Position numbers and translations under genes: made by a program. Positions 29,250 to 38,771 of a stretch of DNA of 64,000 nt are shown here, piece by piece. This DNA comes from JAOPZW01 sp963835295 (GTDB lineage: Bacteria; Actinomycetota; Thermoleophilia; Solirubrobacterales; Solirubrobacteraceae). The stretch is from contig CAWIEX010000010.1 in the NCBI GenBank assembly GCA_963835295.1, positions 558,001 through 622,000 of the forward strand, written 5' to 3'. The notes below the pieces were generated by a model. It worked only from the letters and a program-made list of their open reading frames with translations. It had not been told where the DNA came from and did no database searches. Position 1 is the stretch's first letter. Every line of letters starts with the position of its first letter.

Positions 29250-30593
29250 GTGAACGCGGCCCGCGGCGCGGCACTGGGCGCCCTCGTCCTCGCCGTCGCC
29301 GTGGTCGCCGTCTTCCTCCTGCGTGGCGACGGCGGGAGCACCTACGAGCTGCACTTCGAGAACGCCGGCCAGCTCGTCAAGGACGACGACGTGCAGGTCG
29401 GCGGCCGGCGCATCGGCTCGATCCGCAAGATCACGCTCACCGACAACAACCAGGCCGAGATCACGATCTCGGTGCAGGACGGCTACGCGCCCCTGCACGA
29501 GGGGACGACCGCGCTCATCCGGGCGACCTCGTTGTCGGGCATCGCCAACCGCTACATCGCGCTGACCCCCGGGCCGAACTCGAACCCCAAGCTGCCTGAC
29601 GGCGCCACCCTGGGGACCGACAAGACCACGTCGATCGTCGACCTCGACCAGCTCTTCAACACCCTGGACCCCAAGACGCGCGCGTCGCTGCAGCAGTTCA
29701 TCCAGGGCAGCGCGCAGTGGTACGACAACCGCGGCACGGAGGCCAACGCGGCGACCAAGTACTTCAACCCGACGCTGAGCGCCTCGCGCCGGCTGGTCAA
29801 CGAGGTCGTCGCCAACCAGCAGACGCTCAACGGCTTCCTGCGCAACGCGGCCAGGACGACCAACGCGCTGGCCCAGCGCCGCGGCGACCTCGCGAGCCTC
29901 GTCACCAACGCCAACAGCACCGCGGCGGCCATCGGCGCCGAGAACGTGTCGCTCAACCAGGCCTTGCAGGTGCTGCCCGACACGCTGCGCAAGGCCAACA
30001 CCACCTTCGTCAACCTGCGCGCCACGCTCGACGACCTCGACGTGCTGGTGGCCGCGTCCAAGCCCGCGACCAAAGACCTCGCGCGCTTCCTGCGCGAGCT
30101 GCGCCCGCTCGTGCACGACGCGCGCCCGACCATCGGCGACCTGCGCACGCTGGTGCGCCGCAACGGCGCCAACAACGACCTCACCGACCTGCTGAACAAG
30201 GCGCCGGCGCTCGAGAAGGCCGCCAAGCCGTCGTTCGCGCACTCGATCGAGGCGTTGCAGAAGGCCACCCCGGTGCTCAAGTTCCTGCGCCCCTACGCGC
30301 CCGACCTCGTCGGCTGGCTGCGGGACTTCGGCGAGGGGTCGGCCAACTACGACGCCAACGGGCACTTCTCGCGGATCCAGCCGATCTTCAACGCCTACTC
30401 GTTCGACGACAACCCGGCCGGCGCGACGCTCACGCCGATCCCGCCCAGCCAGCGCCTCGCCGGCCTGCAGACCGGCCAGGTCAAGCGCTGCCCGGGCGCG
30501 GCCTCCCAACCGCCCGCCGACGGCTCGGCGCCCTTCCGCGACATCGACGGCTCCCTGGATTGCGACCCGAGCCTCGTGCTCCCCGGCCCGTGA
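29250..30593 (+). CDS. MCE family protein 1
   Basis: First of six MCE proteins (447 aa). One N-terminal membrane helix (GALVLAVAVVAVFLL) anchors it, and the MCE domain covers about residues 29-110 (YELHFENAGQLVKDDDVQVG through LSGIANRYIALTPG). A long helical region follows, as in mycobacterial Mce proteins, which form a tunnel for lipids from the outer envelope to the permeases. The GTG at 29250 is the only good start; an upstream ATG frame stops at once. The 133-bp gap before it is the only sizeable spacer in the operon. The stop overlaps the next start (GTGA). Confidence 0.9.
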   Translation: MNAARGAALGALVLAVAVVAVFLLRGDGGSTYELHFENAGQLVKDDDVQVGGRRIGSIRKITLTDNNQAEITISVQDGYAPLHEGTTALIRATSLSGIANRYIALTPGPNSNPKLPDGATLGTDKTTSIVDLDQLFNTLDPKTRASLQQFIQGSAQWYDNRGTEANAATKYFNPTLSASRRLVNEVVANQQTLNGFLRNAARTTNALAQRRGDLASLVTNANSTAAAIGAENVSLNQALQVLPDTLRKANTTFVNLRATLDDLDVLVAASKPATKDLARFLRELRPLVHDARPTIGDLRTLVRRNGANNDLTDLLNKAPALEKAAKPSFAHSIEALQKATPVLKFLRPYAPDLVGWLRDFGEGSANYDANGHFSRIQPIFNAYSFDDNPAGATLTPIPPSQRLAGLQTGQVKRCPGAASQPPADGSAPFRDIDGSLDCDPSLVLPGP

Positions 30594-32152
30594 AGCGCCT
30601 GCTCGCCATCGCCTGCGTCCTCGTCGCCGCCGCGGCGCTCGAGGTCTTCGCCACGGGCGCGGGCGACGACGGCGGCAACTACCGCGTGCGGGCGATCTTC
30701 ATGAATGCCTTCTCCGTCATCCCTGGCGAGGACGTCAAGATCGCCGGCGTCAAGGTCGGCAAGATCGAGTCGCTCGACGTCACGCCCGACCACAAGGCCG
30801 CCGTGGTGCTGCGCATCGATCGCGCCGGCTTCGACGACTTCCGCGCCGACGCGCAGTGCACGATCCGCCCGCAGTCGCTGATCGGCGAGAAGTTCGTGGA
30901 ATGCACGCCGACCCAGCCGCGGCCCGAGAACGCCCAGCCCGCCGCGCCGCTGCGCAAGATCCAGCGCGGCGCCGGCAAGGGCCAGTACCTCCTGCCGGTC
31001 AGCCAGACGGCCAAGCCGGTCGACCTCGACCTGCTCAACAACACGCTGCGCCTGCCCTACCGCGAGCGCCTGGCCATCATCCTCAACGAGCTGGGCACCG
31101 GCCTGGCCGGGCGCGGCGGCGACCTGCGCCAAGCGGTCACCAACGCCGACCCGGCGCTGAAGGAGACCGACAAGGTCCTCGCCATCCTCTCCGACCAGAA
31201 TCGCGTGCTCTCCGACCTGGCGCGCAACGGCGACACCATCCTGGCCCCGCTGGCCCGTGACCGCGCCAAGGTCGCCGACTTCGTCACGCAGGCCAACGTC
31301 ACGGCGCAAGCCACGGCGGAGCGCTCTGATCCGCTCGAACAGAACATCGCCAAGCTGCCCGCCTTCCTGCGCGAGCTCAAGCCCACGATGCAGGCGCTCG
31401 GTGGGCTGTCCGACCAGATGACGCCGGTGCTGACCGACCTCGGCGCGCAGGCGCCGGCGATCAACCGTTTCATCAAGGAGCTCGGGCCCTTCTCGCAGGC
31501 GGGCATCCCGGCCTTGCAGTCGCTGGGCGCCGCCGCCGACGTCGGGGGCCCGGCCCTGACCAAGAGCAAGCCCATCATCACCGACATCGGCCAGCTCGCC
31601 TCGACCTCCAAGCCGCTGACCAACAACCTCGCGGCGCTGCTGACCTCGCTGAAGGACACCGGCGGGATCGAGCGCCTGATGGACTACCTCTTCTACCAGG
31701 TGGCCGCCATCAACGGCTTCGACGCCGACGGGCACTACCTGCGCGCGGGCCTGATCCTCAACGCCTGCTCGCAGTACGCGATCGCGGCCTCGCCGGACTG
31801 CCTGGCGACGTTCCCGAACTCCGGCAGCGCGAGCGCCCGCGCGGCCGGGGCGACCTCGGTCCCGGGGTATGCCGACACGCGCCGCTCGGACTCGCTGCGC
31901 CAGCTCGATGCCTTCTTCCGCGGCAAGAAGCTGAGCCTCGGCGGCGGCGTCGCGCAGTCCTCGGCCAAGGACGGCGCGAAGGCCGACACCGGCTCCGCGC
32001 CGGCGCAGCAGCCCGCGCCCGCGCAGCAGCCGACCCCGGCGGCCGCGCCAGCGCAGCAGCCCGCCCCCGCCGCCGCGACCAGCCAGCCGCCGGCCTCCGG
32101 CACCGACCCGTCGTCGGCGCTGCTCGATTACCTGCTCGGAGGCGGCGGCTGA
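30590..32152 (+). CDS. MCE family protein 2
   Basis: Second MCE protein (520 aa). A short membrane anchor (LLAIACVLVAAAALEVFA) precedes the MCE domain at about residues 30-105 (YRVRAIFMNAFSVIPGEDVK, IAGVKVGKIESLDV, SLIGEKFVECTP). A helical barrel-like region follows, and a C-terminal tail rich in Pro, Ala and Gln with PAQQP repeats may span the wall or bind partners. The cysteine near residue 9 lies too close to the N-terminus for a lipobox. GTG start and TGATG end overlap its neighbours. Confidence 0.9.
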   Translation: MKRLLAIACVLVAAAALEVFATGAGDDGGNYRVRAIFMNAFSVIPGEDVKIAGVKVGKIESLDVTPDHKAAVVLRIDRAGFDDFRADAQCTIRPQSLIGEKFVECTPTQPRPENAQPAAPLRKIQRGAGKGQYLLPVSQTAKPVDLDLLNNTLRLPYRERLAIILNELGTGLAGRGGDLRQAVTNADPALKETDKVLAILSDQNRVLSDLARNGDTILAPLARDRAKVADFVTQANVTAQATAERSDPLEQNIAKLPAFLRELKPTMQALGGLSDQMTPVLTDLGAQAPAINRFIKELGPFSQAGIPALQSLGAAADVGGPALTKSKPIITDIGQLASTSKPLTNNLAALLTSLKDTGGIERLMDYLFYQVAAINGFDADGHYLRAGLILNACSQYAIAASPDCLATFPNSGSASARAAGATSVPGYADTRRSDSLRQLDAFFRGKKLSLGGGVAQSSAKDGAKADTGSAPAQQPAPAQQPTPAAAPAQQPAPAAATSQPPASGTDPSSALLDYLLGGGG

Positions 32153-33573
32153 TGCGTCGCGGCTCGGCCTCCATCGCGGCCAACCCCGTGCTCATCGGCG
32201 CGGCCACGACGCTCGTGGTCATCGTCGCCGTCTTCCTGGCCTACAACGCCAACTCGGGGCTGCCCTTCGTCCCGACCTACGAGCTCAAGACGCGGGTGCC
32301 CAACGCGGCCAACCTGGTCAAGGGCAACGACGTGCGCATCGGCGGCACGCGCGTGGGCGCGGTGACCGACATCACCCCGGTGACCGACAAGAAGACCGGT
32401 GCGGTGAGCGCGCTGCTGACGCTCAAGCTGGAGACCACGGTCAAGCCGCTGCCGGTGGACTCGACGGTGCTCATCCGCCCGCGCTCCGCCCTGGGGCTGA
32501 AATACGTGCAGATCACGAAGGGCACATCGAGCCGCGGCTTCGAGGACGGCGCCACCGTCGCGCTGCGCAACGCGCGCCCCGAGCCGGTCGAGATCGACCA
32601 GGTGATCGGGACCTTCGACGACAAGACCCGCGCCGCATCGCAGAGCAACCTGACCGAGTTCGGCAACGCCTTCGCCGGTCGCGGCCCCGACCTCAATCGC
32701 GCGATCGAGCAGCTCAACCCGCTCCTGACCAACCTGACGCCGGTCATGCAGAACCTGTCGGACCCGCGCACGCAGCTCAGGCGCTTCGTGACGGCGCTGG
32801 GCCGGACCGCGCGGATCGTGGCTCCGTCGGCCGTGACCCAGGCGGAGCTCTTCGGCAACCTCGACACCACGTTCCGCGCCCTGTCCAACGTCGCGCGGCC
32901 GTTCCTGCAGGACTCGATCAGCGGCGGCCCGCCGGCGCTCGACGAGGCGATCAAGGACTTCCCGCAGCAGCGGCCCTTCCTGGCCAACAGCGAGGCGCTC
33001 TTCCGCGAGCTGCGCCCCGGCGTGCGCGCACTGCGGACCTCGGCGCCCGTCCTGGCCGACGCGCTGGAGATCGGCACGCCGACGCTGCGGCGCTCGGTGG
33101 CCTTCAACAACCGGCTGAAGCCGACCTTCCAGGCGCTGCAGCGCTTCGCCGAGGACCCGCTCGTCAGCCTCGGAGTCCGCGACCTCAAGAGCACCGCGAC
33201 GCTCCTGGCGCCGACGATCGCCCACCTGACGCCGGTCCAGACGGTCTGCAACTACGCGACGCTGTGGTTCCGCAACGTGTCCAGCCTGCTCAGCGTCGGC
33301 GACGCCAACGGCACGAGCCAGCGCTTCATCATCATCGCCACGCCGCAGGGCCCCAACAACGAGGGCGGTCCCTCATCGGCGCCCGCCAACGGCGGCGTCC
33401 CGGGCAAGCAGGACAACTACCTGCACACCAACCCGTATCCGAACACGGCGTCGCCGGGCCAGCCCAAGGAGTGCGAGGCCGGCAACGAGCCGTTCGCCGT
33501 CGGCAAGCAGGTCATCGGGAACACCCCCGGCACCCAGCCGGCCAAGACCGAGACGACGAAGCCCCAGCAATGA
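32152..33573 (+). CDS. MCE family protein 3
   Basis: Third MCE protein (473 aa): an N-terminal anchor (VLIGAATTLVVIVAVFLAY), an MCE domain at about residues 42-120 (YELKTRVPNAANLVKGNDVR, IGGTRVGAVTDITPV, SALGLKYVQITKG) and a long helical part. The last 70 residues are rich in Asn, Gly and Pro. The ATG shares a base with the preceding stop (TGATG), and its own stop overlaps the next ATG. This continuous coupling suggests fixed stoichiometry of the six subunits. Confidence 0.9.
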   Translation: MRRGSASIAANPVLIGAATTLVVIVAVFLAYNANSGLPFVPTYELKTRVPNAANLVKGNDVRIGGTRVGAVTDITPVTDKKTGAVSALLTLKLETTVKPLPVDSTVLIRPRSALGLKYVQITKGTSSRGFEDGATVALRNARPEPVEIDQVIGTFDDKTRAASQSNLTEFGNAFAGRGPDLNRAIEQLNPLLTNLTPVMQNLSDPRTQLRRFVTALGRTARIVAPSAVTQAELFGNLDTTFRALSNVARPFLQDSISGGPPALDEAIKDFPQQRPFLANSEALFRELRPGVRALRTSAPVLADALEIGTPTLRRSVAFNNRLKPTFQALQRFAEDPLVSLGVRDLKSTATLLAPTIAHLTPVQTVCNYATLWFRNVSSLLSVGDANGTSQRFIIIATPQGPNNEGGPSSAPANGGVPGKQDNYLHTNPYPNTASPGQPKECEAGNEPFAVGKQVIGNTPGTQPAKTETTKPQQ

Positions 33574-35087
33574 TCGGGCGCCGGCACACCTCCGACGACG
33601 AGCGCGTGCCGCGCAAGGACCGCACGGGCGCGAGCCCCTTCGTGGTGGGCCTCGTGGTCCTCGTCGTGGCCTGCATCGGCGTCTTCTTCGGCTTCACCAA
33701 GCACATCCCGTTCACCCACGGCTTCCGCGTCCAGGCCGTCTTCGAGTCGGCCAACTCGATCCGCAGGAACTCCCCGGTCCGCATCGCCGGCGTCAACGTC
33801 GGCAAGGTCACCAAGATCGAGGGCAAGCCCGGCAGCGACGCCGCCGTCGTGACGATGGAGATCAACGACAAGGGCCTGCCGATCCACAAGGACGCCGTGA
33901 TGAAGATCCGCCCGCGGATCTTCCTCGAGGGCAACTTCTTCGTGGACATCACGCCGGGCACGCCGTCGGCGCCGACCATCGCCGACGGCGACACGATCCC
34001 GCTGACCCAGACCGCGACCCCGGTGCAGCTCGACCAGGTGCTGAGCGCGCTGCAGAGCGACACGCGGACCAACCTGCAGAAGACCCTCGAGGGGCTGGGG
34101 ACGGCCCTGACCTACAAGCCGTCCAAGGCGCAGGACACGGACGCCGACCCCAGCGCGCGGGGTGAGAGCGCGGCCCAGTCGCTCAACGACGCCATCCGCT
34201 ACGGCGAGCGTTCGTTGAAGGGGACGGCGATCGTGGCCGACGCCTTCCTGGGGACCGAGGACCACGATCTGTCGGGGCTCATCGACGGGCTGAGCCGCAC
34301 AACCGAGGGCCTGGGCCGCAACGAGGCACAGCTGCAGACCCTCGTCACGAGCTTCAACACGACGGTGGCGGCCACCGCGTCGCAGGCGGCCAACCTGCGC
34401 GCCTCGATCCGCCTGCTGGGGCCGACGCTGCAGAACGCCAACCGCGCGCTGGACTCGCTGAACGCCGCGTTCCCCAACACGCGCGCCTTCGCGCGCGAGA
34501 TCCTGCCCGGCGTCCGCGAGACGCCCGCCACCATCGACGCGTCGTTCCCGTGGATCGCGCAGACGCGCAAGCTGCTCGGCCCCGCCGAGCTTCAGGGCGT
34601 CGCCCGCGAGCTGAGCCCGGCGACGCGCGACCTGGCCAAGGTCATCGACGCGACGCTGGCGCTGCTGCCGCAGGCCGACCTGGCGGCCAAGTGCGCTTCG
34701 CGAGTCGTCCTGCCCACCGGCGACGTCAAGATCGACGACGGCCCGCTGTCGACCGGCGTCGAGAACTACAAGGAGTTCTGGTACACGATGGTCGGCCTCG
34801 CCGGCGAGGGCCAGAACTTCGACGGCAACGGCTCGTACGTGCGCTTCCAGCCCGGCGGCGGCGACCAGACCGTCTCGCTGGGCGGCTCGGGCGGGCTGGC
34901 CGACAAGGTCTTCGCCAACGCGATCCTCAAGCCGCTGGGCACGCGGCCCGCCTACCCCGGCAAGCGCCCGCCGTACAAGCCGGACGTGCCCTGCTACAAG
35001 AACACGCTGCCCAACCTCAACGGCGCGGCCTCCGGGCCGCCCGACGGCGGCGGCGCGACGACGCGGGCCGCGGGGCGCGTGCGATGA
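33570..35087 (+). CDS. MCE family protein 4
   Basis: Fourth MCE protein (505 aa). A charged N-terminus of about 20 residues precedes the anchor (PFVVGLVVLVVACIGVFFGF). The MCE domain covers about residues 50-130 (FRVQAVFESANSIRRNSPVR, IAGVNVGKVTKIEG, IFLEGNFFVDITPG). The helical segment and a cysteine-containing C-terminal region follow. The longer open frame upstream is the shadow of MCE protein 3. Coupled by ATGA at both ends. Confidence 0.9.
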   Translation: MIGRRHTSDDERVPRKDRTGASPFVVGLVVLVVACIGVFFGFTKHIPFTHGFRVQAVFESANSIRRNSPVRIAGVNVGKVTKIEGKPGSDAAVVTMEINDKGLPIHKDAVMKIRPRIFLEGNFFVDITPGTPSAPTIADGDTIPLTQTATPVQLDQVLSALQSDTRTNLQKTLEGLGTALTYKPSKAQDTDADPSARGESAAQSLNDAIRYGERSLKGTAIVADAFLGTEDHDLSGLIDGLSRTTEGLGRNEAQLQTLVTSFNTTVAATASQAANLRASIRLLGPTLQNANRALDSLNAAFPNTRAFAREILPGVRETPATIDASFPWIAQTRKLLGPAELQGVARELSPATRDLAKVIDATLALLPQADLAAKCASRVVLPTGDVKIDDGPLSTGVENYKEFWYTMVGLAGEGQNFDGNGSYVRFQPGGGDQTVSLGGSGGLADKVFANAILKPLGTRPAYPGKRPPYKPDVPCYKNTLPNLNGAASGPPDGGGATTRAAGRVR

Positions 35088-36496
35088 GGACCGCGATCCG
35101 CAAGCACGCGCGGGACTTCGCGTTCGTCATCGCGCTGGTGCTCGTCGCGCTGCTGGTGGGCGGCTACATCCTCTCCAACCAGCGCTTCTACCTGCCCCAC
35201 TGGGTGCCGGCGCTGGGCTCGGACTTCGTCGACTACAAGGCCCAGTTCTCCACCGCCCAGTCGGTGACGCCCGGCCAGGGGCAGACGATCCAGGTGGCGG
35301 GCGTCGACGTCGGCGACATCACCAAGGTCGACCTCGTCGACGGGCGCGCCGTCGTGACCATGAAGATCCGGCGCAAGTACACGCCGATCTACAAGGACGC
35401 CACCGCGCTCCTGCGCCCCAAGACGGGCCTGAACGACATGGTCATCGAGCTCGACCCGGGCTCGAGGACGGCCGGCGAGGCGCCCGCCGGGTGGGCCGTC
35501 CCGGTCAACCAGACGCTGCCCAACGTCAACTTCGACGAGATCCTGTCCTCGCTGGACACCGACACGCGCAGCTACCTGCAGCTGCTCGTCGGCGCCGCGG
35601 GCGAGGGGCTCGGCGGCCAGGGCAAGGCGCTGTCGGCGGACCTCAAGCGCTTCGAGCCGACGGGGCGCTACCTGGCCAAGCTCAACGGCGCGCTGGCCGT
35701 GCGCGAGCGCAACATCCGCCGGTCGATCCACAACTTCCGCCTGCTCTCGCAGGCGCTGGGGGACAAGGACGACGACCTGGCGGCGCTCGTCGACTCCTCC
35801 AGCCGCGTCTTCACGGCCTTCGCCAACCAGGACGCGAACCTGCGCTCGGCGCTGCAGGAGCTGCCCGGGGCGCTGGACACGACGAACACCACCCTCGCGA
35901 AGGTCGACAAGCTGGGCAAGGCCCTCGGGCCGACCCTCGGCGCCCTGCGGCCGGGCGCCCGCGCCCTCGGGCCGTCGCTGGTCCAGACGCGCCCGTTCCT
36001 GGAGCAGACGACGCCGATCATCCAGAACCAGCTGCGGCCCTTCGCCCGCGCAGCGCTGCCCGTGGCCAAGGTCCTGCGCCCGGCGGCCCGCGACCTCGCC
36101 GTCGTCACGCCCAAGCTGACCACCTCGGTCAAGGTCCTCAACCACCTGCTCAACGAGCTGGCCTACAACCCGCCGGGCCAGGAGGAGGGCTACCTCTTCT
36201 GGGCGTCGTGGGCCAGCCACGCCGGCGCCACCGTCTTCTCCACGCAGGACGCCCATGGCCCGATCCGCCATGGCCTGGTCCTGGCCTCGTGCTCGACGCT
36301 GCAGGTCCTGCACCAGCTCAGCGGGCCCGTGCCGCAGCTCGGCACGCTCGGCTCGCTGCTCAACCCGCCCGACCAGAACGTCGTGTGCCCGACGACGAGC
36401 CAGGCCGGCGCGGCGCCCACGCAGTCGGGGAGCACCACCCCGGCGACGCCGACGGTCCCCGCTCTGCCCGTGCGAGGCCTGGGGAGGAGCCGCTAG
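35084..36496 (+). CDS. MCE family protein 5
   Basis: Fifth MCE protein (470 aa) with anchor FVIALVLVALLVGGYIL and MCE domain at about residues 47-125 (YKAQFSTAQSVTPGQGQTIQ, VAGVDVGDITKVDLV, KTGLNDMVIELDPG). In mycobacterial operons the fifth protein (MceE) is usually a lipoprotein. Here the N-terminal region has no cysteine, so it must be held by the membrane helix instead. The C-terminal part has two conserved-looking cysteines (LASCSTL, NVVCPTT). The start overlaps the previous stop (ATGA), the end shares a base with the next GTG. Confidence 0.9.
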   Translation: MRTAIRKHARDFAFVIALVLVALLVGGYILSNQRFYLPHWVPALGSDFVDYKAQFSTAQSVTPGQGQTIQVAGVDVGDITKVDLVDGRAVVTMKIRRKYTPIYKDATALLRPKTGLNDMVIELDPGSRTAGEAPAGWAVPVNQTLPNVNFDEILSSLDTDTRSYLQLLVGAAGEGLGGQGKALSADLKRFEPTGRYLAKLNGALAVRERNIRRSIHNFRLLSQALGDKDDDLAALVDSSSRVFTAFANQDANLRSALQELPGALDTTNTTLAKVDKLGKALGPTLGALRPGARALGPSLVQTRPFLEQTTPIIQNQLRPFARAALPVAKVLRPAARDLAVVTPKLTTSVKVLNHLLNELAYNPPGQEEGYLFWASWASHAGATVFSTQDAHGPIRHGLVLASCSTLQVLHQLSGPVPQLGTLGSLLNPPDQNVVCPTTSQAGAAPTQSGSTTPATPTVPALPVRGLGRSR

Positions 36497-38037
36497 TGCA
36501 GAAGCAGGCTCCCAGCCTCGGACGGATCCTGGTCATGGCGGGCTTCGCGCTCTCGTGCTTCGGCCTGCTGCTCTTCCTGTGGCTGGCCTTCGGCGGCCCG
36601 ATCCCGCTGCAGCCCAAGGGCTATCGCTTCGACGTCTCCTTCAAGGAGGCCGGCACGCTGTCCCCGGAGGCCGACGTGCGGATCTCCGGCGTCTCGGTGG
36701 GCAAGGTCAAGGTCATCCACGCCGACAAGAAGACCGGCGCCTCGGACGCGACGATCCAGCTCGACACCCAGTACGCGCCGATACCCAAGGACACGAAGGC
36801 GATCCTGCGCCAGAAGACGCTCCTGGGCGAGACCTACGTCGAGCTGAGCCCGGGCTCCAAGCGCGCCGGGACGGTCCCTGAGAACGGGCACCTGCCGGCC
36901 GGCGCGGTGTCGCCGACCGTCGAGCTCGATGAGATCTTCCGCGCCTTCGACGCGAAGACGCGCGAGTCGTTCCGCGTGTGGATGCAGCAGCTCGCGCTGG
37001 CCTCGCAGGGGCGCGGGCACGACATCTCCGACGCGCTGGGCAACCTGGCGCCGTTCGCGCAGGACACCACGAGCCTGCTGAAGATCCTCAACGCCCAGCA
37101 CGCCAACGTGCAGGGCGTGGTGCGCGACACGGGCGACGTCTTCGCGGCGCTGAGCGAGCGCGACGGCCAGCTGCGCTCGCTCATCGAGAACTCCAACCGC
37201 GTCTTCGCCACCACCGCCGCTCGCAATAGCGAGCTCGAGCAGGCCTTCCGGGCCCTGCCGACCTTCGAGCGGGAGTCCAAGACGACGCTCGCGCGCCTGA
37301 CGAAGTTCTCCAAGGACACCAACCCGCTCGTCACGCAGCTGCGCCCGGCGGCGCGCGAGCTGTCGCCCACGCTGCAGGACCTCTCGGCGCTCGCTCCCGA
37401 CCTCAAGGCGCTGTTCCGCGACCTCAACCCGCTGTTCGACGCCTCCAAGAAGGGCCTGCCGGCGACCGAGGACTTCCTCGACGAGCTGCATCCGCTGCTG
37501 GCCAACTTCGACGCTCCGCTGCGCCAGCTCAACCCGACGCTGATGGGCCTGGGCGCGTACAAGGACGAGCTCAGCGCCTTCTTCGCCAACACGGTGGCGA
37601 CCACGCAGGCCACCACGCAGGAGGGCAACGCGCGCGTGCACTACCTGCGCACGAGCAACCCGGCCAACCCCGAGAACCTCGCCGTCTATCCGCGCCGCCT
37701 CGCCACCAACCGCCCCAACCCCTACGAGTTCCCCGACGCGTTCAAGAACCTGGCCGCCGGGCTTCCGTCGTACGAGACGCGCCATTGCGCCTCGGCGCCG
37801 GTGCCGACCATCGTCACCCAGCCGCAGCCGGGCCTGCCGATCGACCCGCTGTCGCTCATCCCCGCCGACCTGGCCGCCAACGTGCAGAAGTTCTTCTTCG
37901 GGACGACGAGCGGTGGGGCCGTCGCCGCCCCCGCCTGCAAGCAGCAGGGCAAGTTCACCTTCGGGGGCGAGGTCACCCAATACCCACACGTCAATCCGGC
38001 GACCGGGGCGACGGCGCGCGCGCCGCGCACGCCGTAG
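36496..38037 (+). CDS. MCE family protein 6
   Basis: Last MCE protein (513 aa): anchor ILVMAGFALSCFGLLLFLWL, MCE domain at about residues 42-120 (YRFDVSFKEAGTLSPEADVR, ISGVSVGKVKVIHAD, TLLGETYVELSPG), then the long helical region with repeated motifs such as LRPAARELSPTLQDL. The C-terminal 60 residues carry two cysteines. The GTG start lies in TAGTG. With six MCE proteins, two permeases and an ATPase the importer is complete. The substrate (fatty acid, sterol or phospholipid) cannot be read from the sequence. Confidence 0.9.
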   Translation: MQKQAPSLGRILVMAGFALSCFGLLLFLWLAFGGPIPLQPKGYRFDVSFKEAGTLSPEADVRISGVSVGKVKVIHADKKTGASDATIQLDTQYAPIPKDTKAILRQKTLLGETYVELSPGSKRAGTVPENGHLPAGAVSPTVELDEIFRAFDAKTRESFRVWMQQLALASQGRGHDISDALGNLAPFAQDTTSLLKILNAQHANVQGVVRDTGDVFAALSERDGQLRSLIENSNRVFATTAARNSELEQAFRALPTFERESKTTLARLTKFSKDTNPLVTQLRPAARELSPTLQDLSALAPDLKALFRDLNPLFDASKKGLPATEDFLDELHPLLANFDAPLRQLNPTLMGLGAYKDELSAFFANTVATTQATTQEGNARVHYLRTSNPANPENLAVYPRRLATNRPNPYEFPDAFKNLAAGLPSYETRHCASAPVPTIVTQPQPGLPIDPLSLIPADLAANVQKFFFGTTSGGAVAAPACKQQGKFTFGGEVTQYPHVNPATGATARAPRTP

Positions 38038-38044
38038 GGGCGAG

Positions 38045-38503
38045 ATGGCCTACGACAGCGGCCAGGCGCGCGTGGATCTCCTCGACGAGGTCGGCGATGC
38101 CACGGACGATCTCGCCGAGGCGCTGGCCGCTCTGGGCGAGGCCTTCGAGGCGCTCGACGACTACAACGCCGACCGCCTGGAAGAGCAGCTCTTCCGCCCG
38201 GTCCAGATGGCCTATGGGCGCGCGCGACGGACCCACAGCGAGTTCGCCGGGCGCTTCGGCCTGCCCAACCGCTCCTTCGCCCCGGCGCCGCCGGGGCACC
38301 CCTCCCAGGGGGTCAAGGGCTTCATCGACGCCGCCGTGTCCGCCGTCGTCCGCGCGGACGCCCGCATCTCCCAGCTGCAGGACTCGATGCGCCCCGTCGA
38401 GGTCGGCGACGCCGAGCTGCGCGCAGGCCTCTCGGAGGTGCGGCGCCTGATCGCCGAGGTGCCGCGGCGCGCGAGCGAGCTCGTGCGGGGGCTGGGGCGG
38501 TAG
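38045..38503 (+). CDS. small helical protein at the end of the MCE operon
   Basis: A 152-aa soluble, mainly helical protein (ARVDLLDEVGDATDDLAEAL, ELRAGLSEVRRLIAEVPRRA) with no signal peptide or membrane helix. It starts 7 bp after the last MCE gene, so it belongs to the operon. I do not recognise a family. It could be a cytoplasmic accessory factor of the importer. The central PNRSFAPAPPGHPSQGVKGF loop divides two helical halves. Confidence 0.7.
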   Translation: MAYDSGQARVDLLDEVGDATDDLAEALAALGEAFEALDDYNADRLEEQLFRPVQMAYGRARRTHSEFAGRFGLPNRSFAPAPPGHPSQGVKGFIDAAVSAVVRADARISQLQDSMRPVEVGDAELRAGLSEVRRLIAEVPRRASELVRGLGR

Positions 38504-38644
38504 TCGTCCGCCGGCCTTCCTGCGCTTCGCGGCGCCACCGGCATCGATGAGGGAGGGGAGCGAGCGACCGCCCGGGCGCGGGCCGGCTCCGCGAGCGGTG
38601 CGGTGGGTCGAGCGGTCGGCTCGTCGCGTCCGCGAGCGAACACT

Positions 38645-38681
38645 TGTCGGATTTGTCGGGCTATGACCGACAAACCCGACA
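38645..38681. terminator. hairpin 1 within repeat copy B
   Basis: TGTCGG-A-TTTGTCGG pairs with CCGACAAA-C-CCGACA around the loop GCTATGA: a 14-bp stem with a single mismatch. It lies about 140 bp after the last gene of the MCE operon and may end that transcript. Confidence 0.5.
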
Positions 38682-38724
38682 CACGTTGCCGGCGCGAGTA
38701 CTCGCGCCAAGCCACAGCGGCTGA

Positions 38725-38771
38725 ACGAGAGGGGAGTTTGTCGGGCATATGCCGGCAAACTCCCCTCTCGT
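38725..38771. terminator. hairpin 2 within repeat copy B
   Basis: ACGAGAGGGGAGTTTG (38725-38740) pairs perfectly, 16 bp, with its complement at 38756-38771. The centre contains the palindrome GGCATATGCC. The inner TTTGTCGGGC motif is shared with hairpin 1, so the two hairpins are probably duplicates that diverged. It may act as terminator or as a target for a repeat-mobilising enzyme. Confidence 0.55.
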
